Of a stretch of 64,000 nucleotides of DNA, positions 23,712 to 33,782 are shown piece by piece. The position numbers and the translations under genes are program-made. The notes below the pieces were generated by a model that ran no database searches, was not told the origin of the DNA, and saw only the letters and a list, made by a program, of their open reading frames with translations. Position 1 is the stretch's first letter. The number at the start of each line of letters is the position of its first letter. This DNA comes from Alphaproteobacteria bacterium (GTDB taxonomy: Bacteria; Pseudomonadota; Alphaproteobacteria; UBA8366; Aestuariispiraceae): positions 1-64,000 of the forward strand of contig JANSXE010000004.1 of NCBI GenBank assembly GCA_024743195.1. Direction: 5' to 3'.

Positions 23712-24988
23712 CCCTGGCCCGAAGAAGCGCTGTCCCGTCGTCCGCGCTTGGGGGCCGGGTAGATCGTCCGGCTGCGACGGCCGGGCCGCCAGGGGCGGCT
23801 GGACGCGCGCTCGATCAAATCCTTGCGCATGCCGAGCGGGGTCGCCAGCGAGAGCGCGGCCGCCGCGAAGAAGACGCCCTCCAGACCGATCGCGCCTGCG
23901 GCCGAGCCCGCCAGCGCCGGTCCGATCACGCCGCCGGCGGCGACGGCAATCAGGACGGCGGTGAAGCTGACCGACGGAATGGTCGGGAAGAGGCGCGCGC
24001 TCCAGAATGAGAAGGCGGCGCTGATCATCATCACGACCGCCCCTTGCAACGCCGCCGAAAGCAGCACCGCCCAGGCCGCGCCGGGCGCGGCGGCCATGAG
24101 CGCGCAGGAGGCGGCGGAGGCTAGGAAGAGCCCGCGCGTCAGGGCGACCAGGCCGATGCGATCCTCGATCGCGCCGGTGAAGAGTCCGATCAGGCCGGCG
24201 ATCCCGAAGGCGACGAAGAGAAGCGGGGCGGCGCTCCCCATCGGACCGTAGGCCAGGGCGCCCGCCGTGGCGGCGCGATCGACCGCGAAGGACAGATAGA
24301 TCGAACTCGTCATTCCGAACGACCCGGCGGCCAACGCAAGCGGCGCGGTCTCCGGCCGTTTGATGCGCCGCCAAGCGACTGCGCCGGCCGGACGCCCCGG
24401 GTCGCCGGCGACGGGACGCAGCGCGGCCACATTGACGAGCGTCATCGCCAGCGCGACGAGAGCGAAGAGCCCCCACGCGGCCCGCCAGCCGAACCCGCCG
24501 AACGACGTCGCCAGCGCGAGCGCCCCCGCAAGCGCCACGCCGACCGTCGTGCCCGTGCTGATGATCGACAGCGTCTGCGCCCGCCGCGCGCGCGCGCCGA
24601 TCCGCTCGGCGGCGTTGTTATAGGGGGTCCACGCGAAGCCGGCGCTGGAGGCCGCGACGATCACGCCCGCCGCCAGCATCCAGGCGTTCTCCGCCAGGGC
24701 CGCCGCCGCCATCCCGAGCGTCGCCGCCGCGCCGCCCAGCAGCACCGGCGCGCGCGGCCCGCGGCGGTTCAAAAGCGCCGCCGCGGTCGGCAGCGCCGCC
24801 AGGAAGGCGGCGAAGGCTGCGGTGGCGATCAGGCCCGCGGCCTCGGTCGAGAGCTGAAAGCTCTCGCGGAAGTCGGGCAGAAAGAGCCCGAAGCCCATGC
24901 GAGCGGGGCCGAAGGCGACGGCGGTCGCCAGAAAGCCGGCCGCGGGCAGGACGGCGGGCGCATCGAAGCGGTGCGGCGCAGGGCGCAT
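23675..24988 (-). CDS. MFS transporter, substrate unknown
   Basis: A 437-residue, twelve-helix major facilitator protein. It begins LPAAGFLATAVAFGPARMGF, with a loop-2 motif ALLNRRGPRAP and TPYNNAAERIGARARRAQTL before the fourth helices, which resemble YbfB/YjiJ-like transporters. I cannot predict a substrate. The ATG at 24988 is preferred over a TTG 36 bp upstream. A C-terminal basic tail of about 45 residues (RPWRPGRRSRTIYPAPKRGR) extends past the last helix and overlaps the end of idi. A stop before the tail could be missing through mutation, or the tail may be real. Confidence 0.8.
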   Translation of the reverse strand: MRPAPHRFDAPAVLPAAGFLATAVAFGPARMGFGLFLPDFRESFQLSTEAAGLIATAAFAAFLAALPTAAALLNRRGPRAPVLLGGAAATLGMAAAALAENAWMLAAGVIVAASSAGFAWTPYNNAAERIGARARRAQTLSIISTGTTVGVALAGALALATSFGGFGWRAAWGLFALVALAMTLVNVAALRPVAGDPGRPAGAVAWRRIKRPETAPLALAAGSFGMTSSIYLSFAVDRAATAGALAYGPMGSAAPLLFVAFGIAGLIGLFTGAIEDRIGLVALTRGLFLASAASCALMAAAPGAAWAVLLSAALQGAVVMMISAAFSFWSARLFPTIPSVSFTAVLIAVAAGGVIGPALAGSAAGAIGLEGVFFAAAALSLATPLGMRKDLIERASSRPWRPGRRSRTIYPAPKRGRRDSASSGQGQSSPRSLQRFR

Positions 24989-25117
24989 GGCCCGCAGATG
25001 GGGCCGAGGGGCCGCCGGTGACAAGGGGGCTCTGCCGTCTCCGGGGCGCCCTTCTCCTTGGGTCGGCGGCCCCGTCGCGGGAACGGAAGAGCGTTCGAGC
25101 CGGCGCGCGGCCGCGCG

Positions 25118-27132
<2,015 letters not shown>

Positions 27133-27192
27133 TCAGAGTAGGCCGAGAAGAAGAAGCTCCGGAAGGAGCGCGTATCCGCCAATACCGTTCAT
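27133..27192 (-). CDS. leuL: Leucine-rich leader peptide of leuA
   Basis: A 19-codon frame upstream of leuA on the same strand. Eight of its residues are leucine, clustered in the C-terminal half (ALLPELLLLGLL, then TGA). That is the classic design of a ribosome-stalling leader peptide that senses leucyl-tRNA. The ATG is only about four bases from the predicted transcript start, so the peptide would be translated from a nearly leaderless message, as known for some rhizobial leader peptides. There is no recognisable ribosome site, in agreement. The sequence evidence is strong although the gene is too short for ordinary gene finding. Confidence 0.82.
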   Translation of the reverse strand: MNGIGGYALLPELLLLGLL

Positions 27193-27202
27193 TGTGATCG
27201 GG

Positions 27203-27231
27203 ACGATAGCCGCGCGGCGTCAGCCGGTCAA
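27203..27231 (-). promoter_or_regulatory. Promoter of the leuL-leuA unit
   Basis: On the minus strand TTGACC (27231-27226), a 17-bp spacer and TATCGT (27208-27203). Transcription should start near 27196, just before the leader-peptide ATG at 27192. Confidence 0.7.
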
Positions 27232-27233
27232 GC

Positions 27234-27257
27234 GGCCCCGCGTCCGGACGCGGGGCC
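27234..27257. terminator. 24-bp perfect palindrome, possible terminator
   Basis: Two 12-base arms with no spacer (GGCCCCGCGTCC and its complement). It is 9 bp past the stop of the 82-residue gene and just upstream of the leuA promoter. It could end the upstream transcript, but no T-tract follows, so an operator or other role is also possible. Confidence 0.4.
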
Positions 27258-27266
27258 GGCGGCGGA

Positions 27267-27515
27267 TCAGCGCCGCCGCACCGGCATCACCTCCACCGAG
27301 GCCTCGGCGTGGTCCCTGGTCAGTCGATAGACGTCGACCGGGTCGGTCACATAGGCGTCGCAGCCCGGATAGACCACGTGATAGACCAGCCGCGCGGCCC
27401 AATCGAGCGTGCGCGTCTTGATCGCGGCGGCGAGCCGCGCCGCCCCTTCGTGCCGCGCGAAGGTCACCTCGTCGGCATAGCCCCCGTGCGGGCCCATCCA
27501 CAGCGTTTCCGTCAT
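27267..27515 (-). CDS. Small protein of unknown function, divergent from HTH regulator
   Basis: An 82-residue soluble protein that I do not recognise (starts MTETLWMGPHGGYADEV; contains TRTLDWAARLVYHVVYPGCD). It has one cysteine, no signal peptide and no membrane segment. A strong AAAGGAGGG ribosome site lies just upstream of the ATG, which supports expression. The upstream region, shared with the divergent HTH gene, holds four copies of a 15-bp palindrome, so this gene is probably under control of that regulator. Function unknown. Confidence 0.62.
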   Translation of the reverse strand: MTETLWMGPHGGYADEVTFARHEGAARLAAAIKTRTLDWAARLVYHVVYPGCDAYVTDPVDVYRLTRDHAEASVEVMPVRRR

Positions 27516-27601
27516 TTGAACCGCCCTCCTTTCACCTTCTGGCGCGCCGGCGGCCCCCGCCTTTCAGACGCGGACGCCGCCGGGGCTGGCGGAGTGAGTG
27601 A

Positions 27602-27745
27602 GGCGCACCCTGTGCGCCAATGAGCACCAATGTAGCGCACCGTGTGCGCCTTTCAAGCTTTTTTGCGCACGTGGTGCGCTATAGAGTCTTAAAAATGTCA
27701 TAGGAATTGTCTATGGGGATGTTGAGAAAGCGCACGAAGTGCGCT
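27602..27745. repeat. Four phased copies of palindrome GCGCAC-N3-GTGCGC (operator array)
   Basis: Perfect inverted repeats GCGCAC-N3-GTGCGC lie at 27603-27617, 27635-27649, 27665-27679 and 27730-27744. Their centres are 32, 30 and 65 bp apart, close to 3, 3 and 6 turns of the helix, so all would face the same side of the DNA. The spacers differ (CCT, CGT, GTG, GAA), which shows that the arms, not the whole unit, are conserved. The array fills the control region between two divergent small genes. The flanks are AT-richer than the genome. Confidence 0.85.
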
Positions 27746-27767
27746 ATTGCGCCTATGGAGGCGCCGG

Positions 27768-28079
27768 GTGGCGCCGATGCGCCGCTTGGATGCGACGAAT
27801 AAGGGGATGCGTCCCGTGACGCCGGAGGATTTCAAGCGCTGGCGCAAGAGCCTCGGGCTCTCGCAGAAGGAGGCGGCCCACGCGCTCGGCCTGAAGCGCC
27901 GGGTGGTGCAGTACTACGAGAAGGGCCAGCGCGACGGGAAGGCGGTCGAAATCCCGCTCTATATCCGGTTGGCCTGCGCGGCGCTGACCGCCGGCTTCAA
28001 GGACTTCCACGGGCCGCCGAAGCCGGGGCGGGATCGCGAGTCCGGACCCGCAGGAAGCGTCGCCTCCGACGCGGCGTGA
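27768..28079 (+). CDS. Small HTH (XRE-type) transcriptional regulator
   Basis: About 103 residues with a central helix-turn-helix, WRKSLGLSQKEAAHALGLKR followed by RVVQYYEKGQRDGKAVEIP. This is an XRE/Cro-like fold often found as a single-domain repressor. The GTG at 27768 has a GGAGG site six bases upstream and is my choice; ATGs at 27777 and 27807 are alternatives without a well-spaced site. The C-terminus is short and polar, with no effector domain. The four palindromes directly upstream make autoregulation, and control of the divergent 82-residue gene, the simplest reading. Confidence 0.75.
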   Translation: MAPMRRLDATNKGMRPVTPEDFKRWRKSLGLSQKEAAHALGLKRRVVQYYEKGQRDGKAVEIPLYIRLACAALTAGFKDFHGPPKPGRDRESGPAGSVASDAA

Positions 28080-28081
28080 CG

Positions 28082-28200
28082 CCGAGCGCCCGCCGGCAAG
28101 CGTCGTCACGGTCGAAGCAGGTCCAGAAAGGCTCGCCCGCGCACTCCAGCGTCACGGCCCCGCTATAGCAGGAGCCCGTCTCCCGCCGCTCGCCAGCCAC
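28082..28200 (-). pseudogene. Remnant of a GFA/CENP-V-type zinc protein
   Basis: The frame reads ETGSCYSGAVTLECAGEPFW followed by CFDRDDACRRALG. This resembles the start of GFA-family proteins (glutathione-dependent formaldehyde-activating enzyme fold), where one expects GSC-x-CGAV, then HC-x-C and CRR. Here the second cysteine is a serine, the HC-x-C part is scrambled, and the frame runs into the end of the HTH gene. A decayed 5' fragment is the best reading. It could also be chance; confidence is limited. Confidence 0.42.
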
Positions 28201-28201
28201 G

Positions 28202-28885
28202 CTACTCCGCCGCCGGCTGATCCGCCGCCGGCCGATCCGTTGCTGGGATAGGGCAGGTGACGCCCGTGCCGCCCAGCCCGCAATAGCCGTTCGGGTTCTT
28301 CGCCAGATACTGCTGGTGATAGTCTTCCGCGTAGTAGAAAGGCCGGTCGGCCGCGATCTCGGTGGTGATCGGACCCTGACCGTGCGCCTTCAGCGCGCGC
28401 TCGTAGGCCGCCTTGGAGTCCGCCACAATCCGCGCCTGCTCCGCCGTCGTGGTGTAGACGGCGGAGCGGTATTGGGTCCCGACATCGTTGCCTTGGCGGT
28501 TCCCCTGGGTCGGGTCGTGGCTTTCCCAGAAGGCCTTCAGCAGCGTGGCGAAGGCGATCCGGCCGGGATCGTAGACCACCAGCACGGCCTCGGTATGACC
28601 GGTTTTGCCGCTGCAGGTCTCCTCATAGGTCGGGTTCGGCGTATGGCCGCCGGCGTAGCCCACGGCGGTGACATAGACGCCGGGCGTCTTCCAGAACACC
28701 CGCTCCGCGCCCCAGAAGCAGCCCAGGCCGAACAGCACCGTCTCCAGGCCCGACGGAAACGGCGGCTTGAGCGGCTTTCCCGTCACAAAATGATCCGACG
28801 CCGTCGGGATCGGCCGGTCGCGGCCGGGCAGCGCCTCGTCGGCCGTCGGCAGTTTCAGTTTCGCGGGATTGGTCAGGAACCACAT
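28202..28885 (-). CDS. msrA: Peptide methionine-(S)-S-oxide reductase MsrA
   Basis: MsrA repairs oxidised methionine. The 227-residue protein has the catalytic cysteine in [12 protein letters not shown] (Cys56), followed by [19 protein letters not shown] and the family end [18 protein letters not shown] with the resolving cysteines. The ATG at 28885 has a GAGGAGG ribosome site and gives the long-form N-terminus [20 protein letters not shown]; an earlier in-frame ATG is less likely. It is monocistronic as far as can be seen. Confidence 0.94.
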   Translation of the reverse strand: MWFLTNPAKLKLPTADEALPGRDRPIPTASDHFVTGKPLKPPFPSGLETVLFGLGCFWGAERVFWKTPGVYVTAVGYAGGHTPNPTYEETCSGKTGHTEAVLVVYDPGRIAFATLLKAFWESHDPTQGNRQGNDVGTQYRSAVYTTTAEQARIVADSKAAYERALKAHGQGPITTEIAADRPFYYAEDYHQQYLAKNPNGYCGLGGTGVTCPIPATDRPAADQPAAE

Positions 28886-28964
28886 GGGACGGGCCTCCTC
28901 GCCGTAGCTGCGCCTGGGTTCGGCGCTCCTGAACATGTCGGCCGCGACGGGGCGCGGTCAAGGG

Positions 28965-29933
28965 TCAGGCGCCTGGTTGTCGACGCGGCGGCAGCGCATC
29001 GCCCGGGGTCGGCCGCCGGTCCGCGGCGATGCGGCGCGCGGCGATCACAAGTCCCTGAACCCAGCGTCCGGTCTCACGGCGCAGCGGCGCGCGCCGCACC
29101 TCAAGCGTCTCGAACAGCGCCGATTGCAGCCAGGCCCGCACCTCGGGCTCGCGGTGCGCGTAGCGGCAGCCGGCGTGCAGCGCGTAGCCGGGTCGCTCGC
29201 CCGCTTCCAGCGTGAAGAGGAAGAGAGCGCCGGGCGCCGTCGCCTCGGCCACCCCCGCGAAGACCCCGTCCAGCGCGCCCAGATAGTTGAGCGCGTCGCC
29301 CGCGACCACGAGATCGTACGGTGCGTCCGGCGCCGGCAGCGGGCGCGCGGCGATGTCGCCGGCGATCAGCGTGCGGTAAAGCCCGCTGGCGGCGGCGCGT
29401 TTCAGCATCCGCTCCGACAGGTCGATCCCGTCGATCGTCCCGGCGGCGAGACGCACCGCGCGCCCGACAAGACCGGTGCCGCAGCCGAGATCCAGCGCTT
29501 TCGCCCGGCCCGCCGCCGGCAGGCGGTCCAACCAATGCGTCAGCGCATCCGCGATCAGCTCCGGCGCGCGGTAGTCGAGATGGTCGCGCAGCGCGCTCTC
29601 GAAGCGCGGCGCGTAGTCGTCGAACAGGGCGGCGACATAGGCCGGCGGCAGGCGCTCCGGCGTCGGCGCGGCCTCCAGCAGCGCGAGCCGCGCCGCCGCC
29701 CCCATGCGATCGTCCGGCTCCAGCGCAAGATAGCGTCGGAAGGCGGCGACCGCCTCCGCTCCGCGTCCCAGCTTCTCCAGCGCCTCGGCGTGCGCGAAGC
29801 GGGCCGCCGCATAGTCGGGCGCGAGCGCGCAGGCGGCCTCGATCGCCTCGGCCGCCGCCGGCCAATCTCCCTCCTCGCCGAGCGCCAGCCCGAAATTGAG
29901 CCGCCGCGCCGCCAACAGGCGCGCCTCGTCCAT
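28965..29933 (-). CDS. TPR-repeat SAM-dependent methyltransferase
   Basis: A 322-residue fusion. The N-terminal third (about residues 10-90) has two tetratricopeptide-like helical repeats (EEGDWPAAAEAIEAACALAP and GRGAEAVAAFRRYLALEPDD). The rest is a class I methyltransferase with AKALDLGCGTGLVGRAVR as motif I and IDGIDLSERMLKRAAASGLY. This architecture occurs in alphaproteobacterial methyltransferases of unknown substrate. No partner gene is coupled to it. The methyl acceptor cannot be predicted. Confidence 0.85.
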   Translation of the reverse strand: MDEARLLAARRLNFGLALGEEGDWPAAAEAIEAACALAPDYAAARFAHAEALEKLGRGAEAVAAFRRYLALEPDDRMGAAARLALLEAAPTPERLPPAYVAALFDDYAPRFESALRDHLDYRAPELIADALTHWLDRLPAAGRAKALDLGCGTGLVGRAVRLAAGTIDGIDLSERMLKRAAASGLYRTLIAGDIAARPLPAPDAPYDLVVAGDALNYLGALDGVFAGVAEATAPGALFLFTLEAGERPGYALHAGCRYAHREPEVRAWLQSALFETLEVRRAPLRRETGRWVQGLVIAARRIAADRRPTPGDALPPRRQPGA

Positions 29934-30200
29934 CGCGTTCCTTCGCTTTGCGACGTCACGGGGCGGGACAGGGTCGGCCGATCCGCGCGGCGTCGTTGAA
30001 ACCGTCGCTATAGATCGGCTGACCCTCGCCCCCGGTCAAGGCGCGGGCAGGCGCATTGAGGCTGCGGACCGCCGGCGATTGCAGGAAAGATCACGTCCTG
30101 GAGCTCTCCACCATCCTCGCGGACGGTCCACTTCGGGGACAGTAGCTCGGGGACATAGTATGGTGTCGCTGCAAGCCGCTCGCGGGCCTTTGCGGCCCCG

Positions 30201-31715
30201 TCAGCGCCAGATCGCGCGGCCCGATCCCGGCAGGCCCAAATCCTTCCACATGGCGTCGACCTTCTCGATCACGGCGTCGTCCATGCGGATCTTTTCGCCC
30301 CATTCGCGTTTCGTCTCGGGCGGCCATTTGTTGGTCGCGTCGAGCCCGATCTTGGAGCCCAGGCCGCTTTCGGGGCTCGCGAAATCCAGATAGTCGATCG
30401 GCGTGTTCTCGATGACGGTGATGTCGCGCGCCGGGTCCATCCGAGTCGACAGCGCCCAGATCACGTCGTCCCAACTGCGCGCGTCGATGTCGTCGTCCAC
30501 GACGATCACCCATTTGGTGTACATGAATTGCCGCAGGAAGGACCAGGCGCCCATCATCACCCGCTTGGCGTGGCCGGGATAGGCCTTCTTCATCGAGATC
30601 ACGGCGACGCGGTAGCTGCAGCCTTCCGGCGGCAGCCAGAAATCGACGATCTCCGGGAACTGCTGCTGGAGCAGCGGAATGAAGACCTCGTTCAGCGCCT
30701 CGCCCAGGATCGAGGGCTCGTCCGGCGGCCGGCCGGTGAAGGTGGAGAGATAGATCGGCTTCCGGCGCATGGTGATCGCGCTGATCTTGAAGACCGGGAA
30801 GCTCTCCACCGAATTGTAATAGCCGGTGTGGTCGCCATAGGGGCCCTCGTCGCCGAACGCGTCCAGCATGACGTGGCCTTCCAGCACGATCTCCGCTTCC
30901 GCGGGGACCTTCAGCGGCACCGTCTTGCAGTCGACCAGCTCCACCTTTCGGCCGCGCAGCAGCCCGGCGAACTGGTACTCGGACAGCGTGTCCGGCACCG
31001 GCGTGACCGCGGCCAGGATGGTCCCCGGATCGGCGCCCAGCACGGCGGCGGCCGGCAGCGGCTCCGGCCGGCTTTCCTTCCAGCGGCGGTAATGCTGCGC
31101 GCCGCCGCGATGCTTCAACCAGCGCATCAGGGTGCGATCGCGTCCCAGCTTCTGCATCCGGTAGATGCCCAGATTGAAGGCGTCCGACTTGTCCCCCTTC
31201 GGATTCGGCCCCTGCGTCACGACCAGGGGCCAGGTGATCAGCGGCGCGGGCTCGCCAGGCCAGCAGGTCTGGATCGGCAGCCGGTCAAGGTCGATGTCCT
31301 CGCCTTTCAGCACCACCTCCTGCACCGGGGCGCGGCTGATCGACTTGGGTTTCATCGCCATCACGGTCTTCAGGAGCGGCAGCATGTCCCAGGCCTCCCG
31401 GAAGCCGCCCGGCGGCTCCGGCTGCCGCAGGAAGGCCAGCGTCTCGCCGACCTCGCGCAGCTGGTGCGGCTCGCGCTCCATGCCCCAGGCGACCCGCTCG
31501 ACCGAGCCGAAGAGGTTCACCAGAACCGGCATCTCGGCGGGCCCGCCCTCCGCGTCGACCGGGTTCTCGAACAGCACCGCCGGCCCGCGCTCGGCCAAAA
31601 GCCGGGTCTGGATCTCGGTCATTTCCAGATGGGTGGAGACCGGATGGCTGACGCGCACCAGGCGGCCCTCCCGCTCCAGCCGATCGATGAAGTCGCGCAA
31701 GCTCGTATAGGGCAT
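30201..31715 (-). CDS. ubiD: UbiD-family prenylated-FMN decarboxylase
   Basis: UbiD decarboxylates 3-polyprenyl-4-hydroxybenzoate in ubiquinone synthesis, using prenylated FMN made by UbiX. The 504-residue protein has the family start [20 protein letters not shown], the stretch [14 protein letters not shown] and [20 protein letters not shown] near the cofactor site. The length matches UbiD. The ubiX partner is not adjacent. Some UbiD homologues act on other aromatic acids, but with coq7 also in the window and no aromatic operon around, the ubiquinone role is most likely. Confidence 0.92.
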   Translation of the reverse strand: MPYTSLRDFIDRLEREGRLVRVSHPVSTHLEMTEIQTRLLAERGPAVLFENPVDAEGGPAEMPVLVNLFGSVERVAWGMEREPHQLREVGETLAFLRQPEPPGGFREAWDMLPLLKTVMAMKPKSISRAPVQEVVLKGEDIDLDRLPIQTCWPGEPAPLITWPLVVTQGPNPKGDKSDAFNLGIYRMQKLGRDRTLMRWLKHRGGAQHYRRWKESRPEPLPAAAVLGADPGTILAAVTPVPDTLSEYQFAGLLRGRKVELVDCKTVPLKVPAEAEIVLEGHVMLDAFGDEGPYGDHTGYYNSVESFPVFKISAITMRRKPIYLSTFTGRPPDEPSILGEALNEVFIPLLQQQFPEIVDFWLPPEGCSYRVAVISMKKAYPGHAKRVMMGAWSFLRQFMYTKWVIVVDDDIDARSWDDVIWALSTRMDPARDITVIENTPIDYLDFASPESGLGSKIGLDATNKWPPETKREWGEKIRMDDAVIEKVDAMWKDLGLPGSGRAIWR

Positions 31716-31864
31716 CGCTCTCGGTCAACCTTTCGCCAGTTGCACTCCGCCTAGCCCGATACGGCGCGGCCGGCAAGGCGGATCGGTTCGCAGCCGTCGG
31801 CTGCGGCGCTTGGCGGGCGTCCCATGAGGCGGTAGTAAGGACCCTGACGCCGGTGCGGCGCGCC

Positions 31865-31975
31865 CATCCTGCGAGACGGGCGCCGGCGCGCCCTCCTCAG
31901 GCTGAGAGGCGAACCGGTCGGGGGCGGCCGGCCCTCCCGCCAAGGAGCCGCCGGGAGGCGGCGTCTCGAAGCATC
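31865..31975. repeat. Dispersed palindromic intergenic repeat, copy A
   Basis: The left arm CTGCGAGACGGGCG...CCCTCCTCAGGCTGAG and the right arm ending GGCGTCTCGAAGCA are partial inverted repeats. The same arms occur in the 200-bp element at 59236-59435. It is a known type of alphaproteobacterial intergenic repeat with the CGAGACG and CCTCAGG(G/C)TGAG hallmarks. Confidence 0.7.
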
Positions 31976-32000
31976 CGGTCGGGCGTTCAAGGGGGTGAAG

Positions 32001-32372
32001 ATGGCGGAGAAATACTGGGTCGTCGGCGGCGTCTATACGGACACACGCTTTGCGGAGCTGGCGCCGGGCGCGAAGGAGACGCGGCTCGGCCCCTTCGCCA
32101 CCTATGACGAGGCCAAGGCCGTTTGGCGCGCCAAGGCGATGGAGACGGTGGACGAAGCCTATGCGCGCTTCCATATCGAGCGCGAGAAGCACGACCAGTT
32201 CTGGGTGGTCGGCGGCGAGTACACCGATACCGACTTCCAGGCGGTCAAGCCGGGCACCGAGGAGCGCCTCGGCCCCTTCGCCACCTATGACGAGGCCCAG
32301 CGCGTCTGGAAGCAGAAGAGCATGGCCGCAATCGACGACGCCTATGTCCGATACCGCATCGACCAGCAGTGA
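32001..32372 (+). CDS. Duplicated DUF4170 protein
   Basis: A 123-residue protein made of two copies of the DUF4170 unit. Copy 1 (about residues 3-60) and copy 2 (about 65-123) share YWVVGG/FWVVGG, YTDT, RLGPFATYDEA, a tryptophan-lysine segment and AYARF/AYVRY. Known members are usually a single unit of about 80 residues, so this is an internal tandem duplication and fusion. The ATG at 32001 has an AAGGGGG ribosome site; an in-frame GTG six bases upstream is less likely. Function unknown. Confidence 0.85.
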   Translation: MAEKYWVVGGVYTDTRFAELAPGAKETRLGPFATYDEAKAVWRAKAMETVDEAYARFHIEREKHDQFWVVGGEYTDTDFQAVKPGTEERLGPFATYDEAQRVWKQKSMAAIDDAYVRYRIDQQ

Positions 32373-33099
32373 CGGGCCGGCGGACGACGCCCGCGCGCAT
32401 CTGCTGCACCGGGCGCGCGCCTATCCCTACGCCGCGCCGGAGCATTCCTACCTCTACACCGCCGACGGCATCCGCGCCTTCGAGTCCCGGGCCTGCGCGG
32501 GCCGCACGCCGGTGCTCGCCATCGGCTCCAACCGCGCGCCGGAGCGCCTGCGCCAGAAGTTCGGTCATGCGCTGCATCACACCATTCCGGTGCAGCGGGC
32601 GCGCCTCAGGCATTTCGACGTGGTCTATTCCGCGCACATCACCAGCTACGGCGCGGCGCCGGCGATGCTGCAGGTCTCGCCCGGCACGGAGGTGGAGATC
32701 TGGGTCACCTGGCTGGACGCGGAGCAGCTGACCCTGATGCACGAGACCGAGCGCGGCGCGGCCAACTACCACTACGCCGAACTCGCCGACGTCCGCCTGA
32801 CGATGGAGGACGGGACGCATGCGCGCAGCGTCTTCGCCTATGTCTCGACCCGCGGCCACATGCTGCATCGGGGGCGCGCGCTCGCGCTCAAGGACGTGCC
32901 GGCGCGCGGCCGGCGCTATGCGCACGCGACGACGGCGGAAACGCTGGAGCATATCCGCCGGCGCGTCGGCGCCGAGGATCATCATCCGGACGAGTTCGTG
33001 GCCCGCCTGGTCCAGGACGCCCCCTACCGCGCGGAGGTCACCGAGCGTCTGGCGCAGGACGCCGTGCCGCTGCAGCATCCGCTGCGGATCATCGAGTAA
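32344..33099 (+). CDS. Conserved hypothetical protein, gamma-glutamylcyclotransferase-like N-terminal motif
   Basis: A 251-residue soluble protein with TPVLAIGSNRAPERLRQKFG near residue 55, which recalls the YGSN-type glycine loop of gamma-glutamylcyclotransferase-fold proteins. ARLRHFDVVYSAHITSYGAA and LTLMHETERGAANYHYAEL follow. I recognise it only as a conserved hypothetical and do not assign an activity. The ATG at 32344 overlaps the end of the DUF4170 gene by 29 bp, suggesting coupled translation. The C-terminus has a helical region (ETLEHIRRRVGAEDHHPDE). Confidence 0.7.
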   Translation: MSDTASTSSDGPADDARAHLLHRARAYPYAAPEHSYLYTADGIRAFESRACAGRTPVLAIGSNRAPERLRQKFGHALHHTIPVQRARLRHFDVVYSAHITSYGAAPAMLQVSPGTEVEIWVTWLDAEQLTLMHETERGAANYHYAELADVRLTMEDGTHARSVFAYVSTRGHMLHRGRALALKDVPARGRRYAHATTAETLEHIRRRVGAEDHHPDEFVARLVQDAPYRAEVTERLAQDAVPLQHPLRIIE

Positions 33100-33131
33100 A
33101 GGTCTAGAATCTGTCCTGCAGGGTCGCGCCC

Positions 33132-33231
33132 CGTCATTCCGGACGGCGCGTCAGCGGCGATCCGGAATCCAGAGCGGGTCGCGCAGACGGAGCCCGCCGC
33201 CCTGGGTCCCCGCTTGCGCGGGAACGACGGG
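33132..33231. repeat. Dispersed intergenic repeat of the second family, copy 1
   Basis: Begins CGTCATTCCGGACGGCGCG and ends CTGGGTCCCCGCTTGCGCGG followed by GAACGACG. The core CCCGCTTGCGCGGG is a perfect hairpin. The unit recurs at 36148-36251 with the same end. This looks like the widely seen alphaproteobacterial GATCCGGA...CGCGGGAACGAC repeat. It lies between two genes pointing toward each other. Confidence 0.7.
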
Positions 33232-33314
33232 GTCGCTTCCAGAGAAGCGTCGGTCGTCGGGGCGCTGTCCTCCTGCAGACGGTCGGTCCAGGCGCCGGCC
33301 TCTCTTTTGGCCGC

Positions 33315-33608
33315 TCAATCGCGATAGGGGCCTGGGCGCTTGCCGGGGCGGGTGGGGCCGCCGCCGCGCTTGGCGCGGCTCGTGCGCTCGGGAAAGCTGA
33401 GCACGTTCTGGGCGTCGAAGCCCTCCGCACGGGGCGGACGGTCGCGCTCGGCCGCTTCGCGGGCGGCGCGTTGGGCGGCGTGCTCGCGCGCGAGGCCGGC
33501 CTGCTCCTCCACCGTATGGCTGTTCATCGGGAAGGTGGCGTTGAAGCCGCCGTGCCGATAGCGCACCGAGCCCGCCGGCCGCCGCCCGAATATCCAGAGA
33601 TCCGCCAT
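33315..33608 (-). CDS. Small hypothetical protein
   Basis: A 97-residue protein (starts MADLWIFGRRPAGSVRYRHG) that I do not recognise. The middle is a charged Ala/Arg/Glu helix (residues 34-58) and the C-terminus is basic and probably disordered (TSRAKRGGGPTRPGKRPG). An AAGGA sequence lies 12 bases before the ATG. It has no membrane segment. The N-terminal part looks folded and gene-like, but the evidence is only the frame and start context. Convergent with the gene upstream. Confidence 0.5.
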   Translation of the reverse strand: MADLWIFGRRPAGSVRYRHGGFNATFPMNSHTVEEQAGLAREHAAQRAAREAAERDRPPRAEGFDAQNVLSFPERTSRAKRGGGPTRPGKRPGPYRD

Positions 33609-33782
33609 CGTCTTCGCCGTTCCTTCGTCCCGTCGACCCTCCCAAGTCGAGACCGGGCGACTGCGCGTCGCCTGGGCTTCCCCTGCCACGGTACGCCGAT
33701 CCGCGCAAGGGCGCCGCGTCGCCGGCCTTGCCAGAACCGGATGGCTGGGCGAGGGTTGTGGCTCCTGCCGCAGGGCTCGCCC

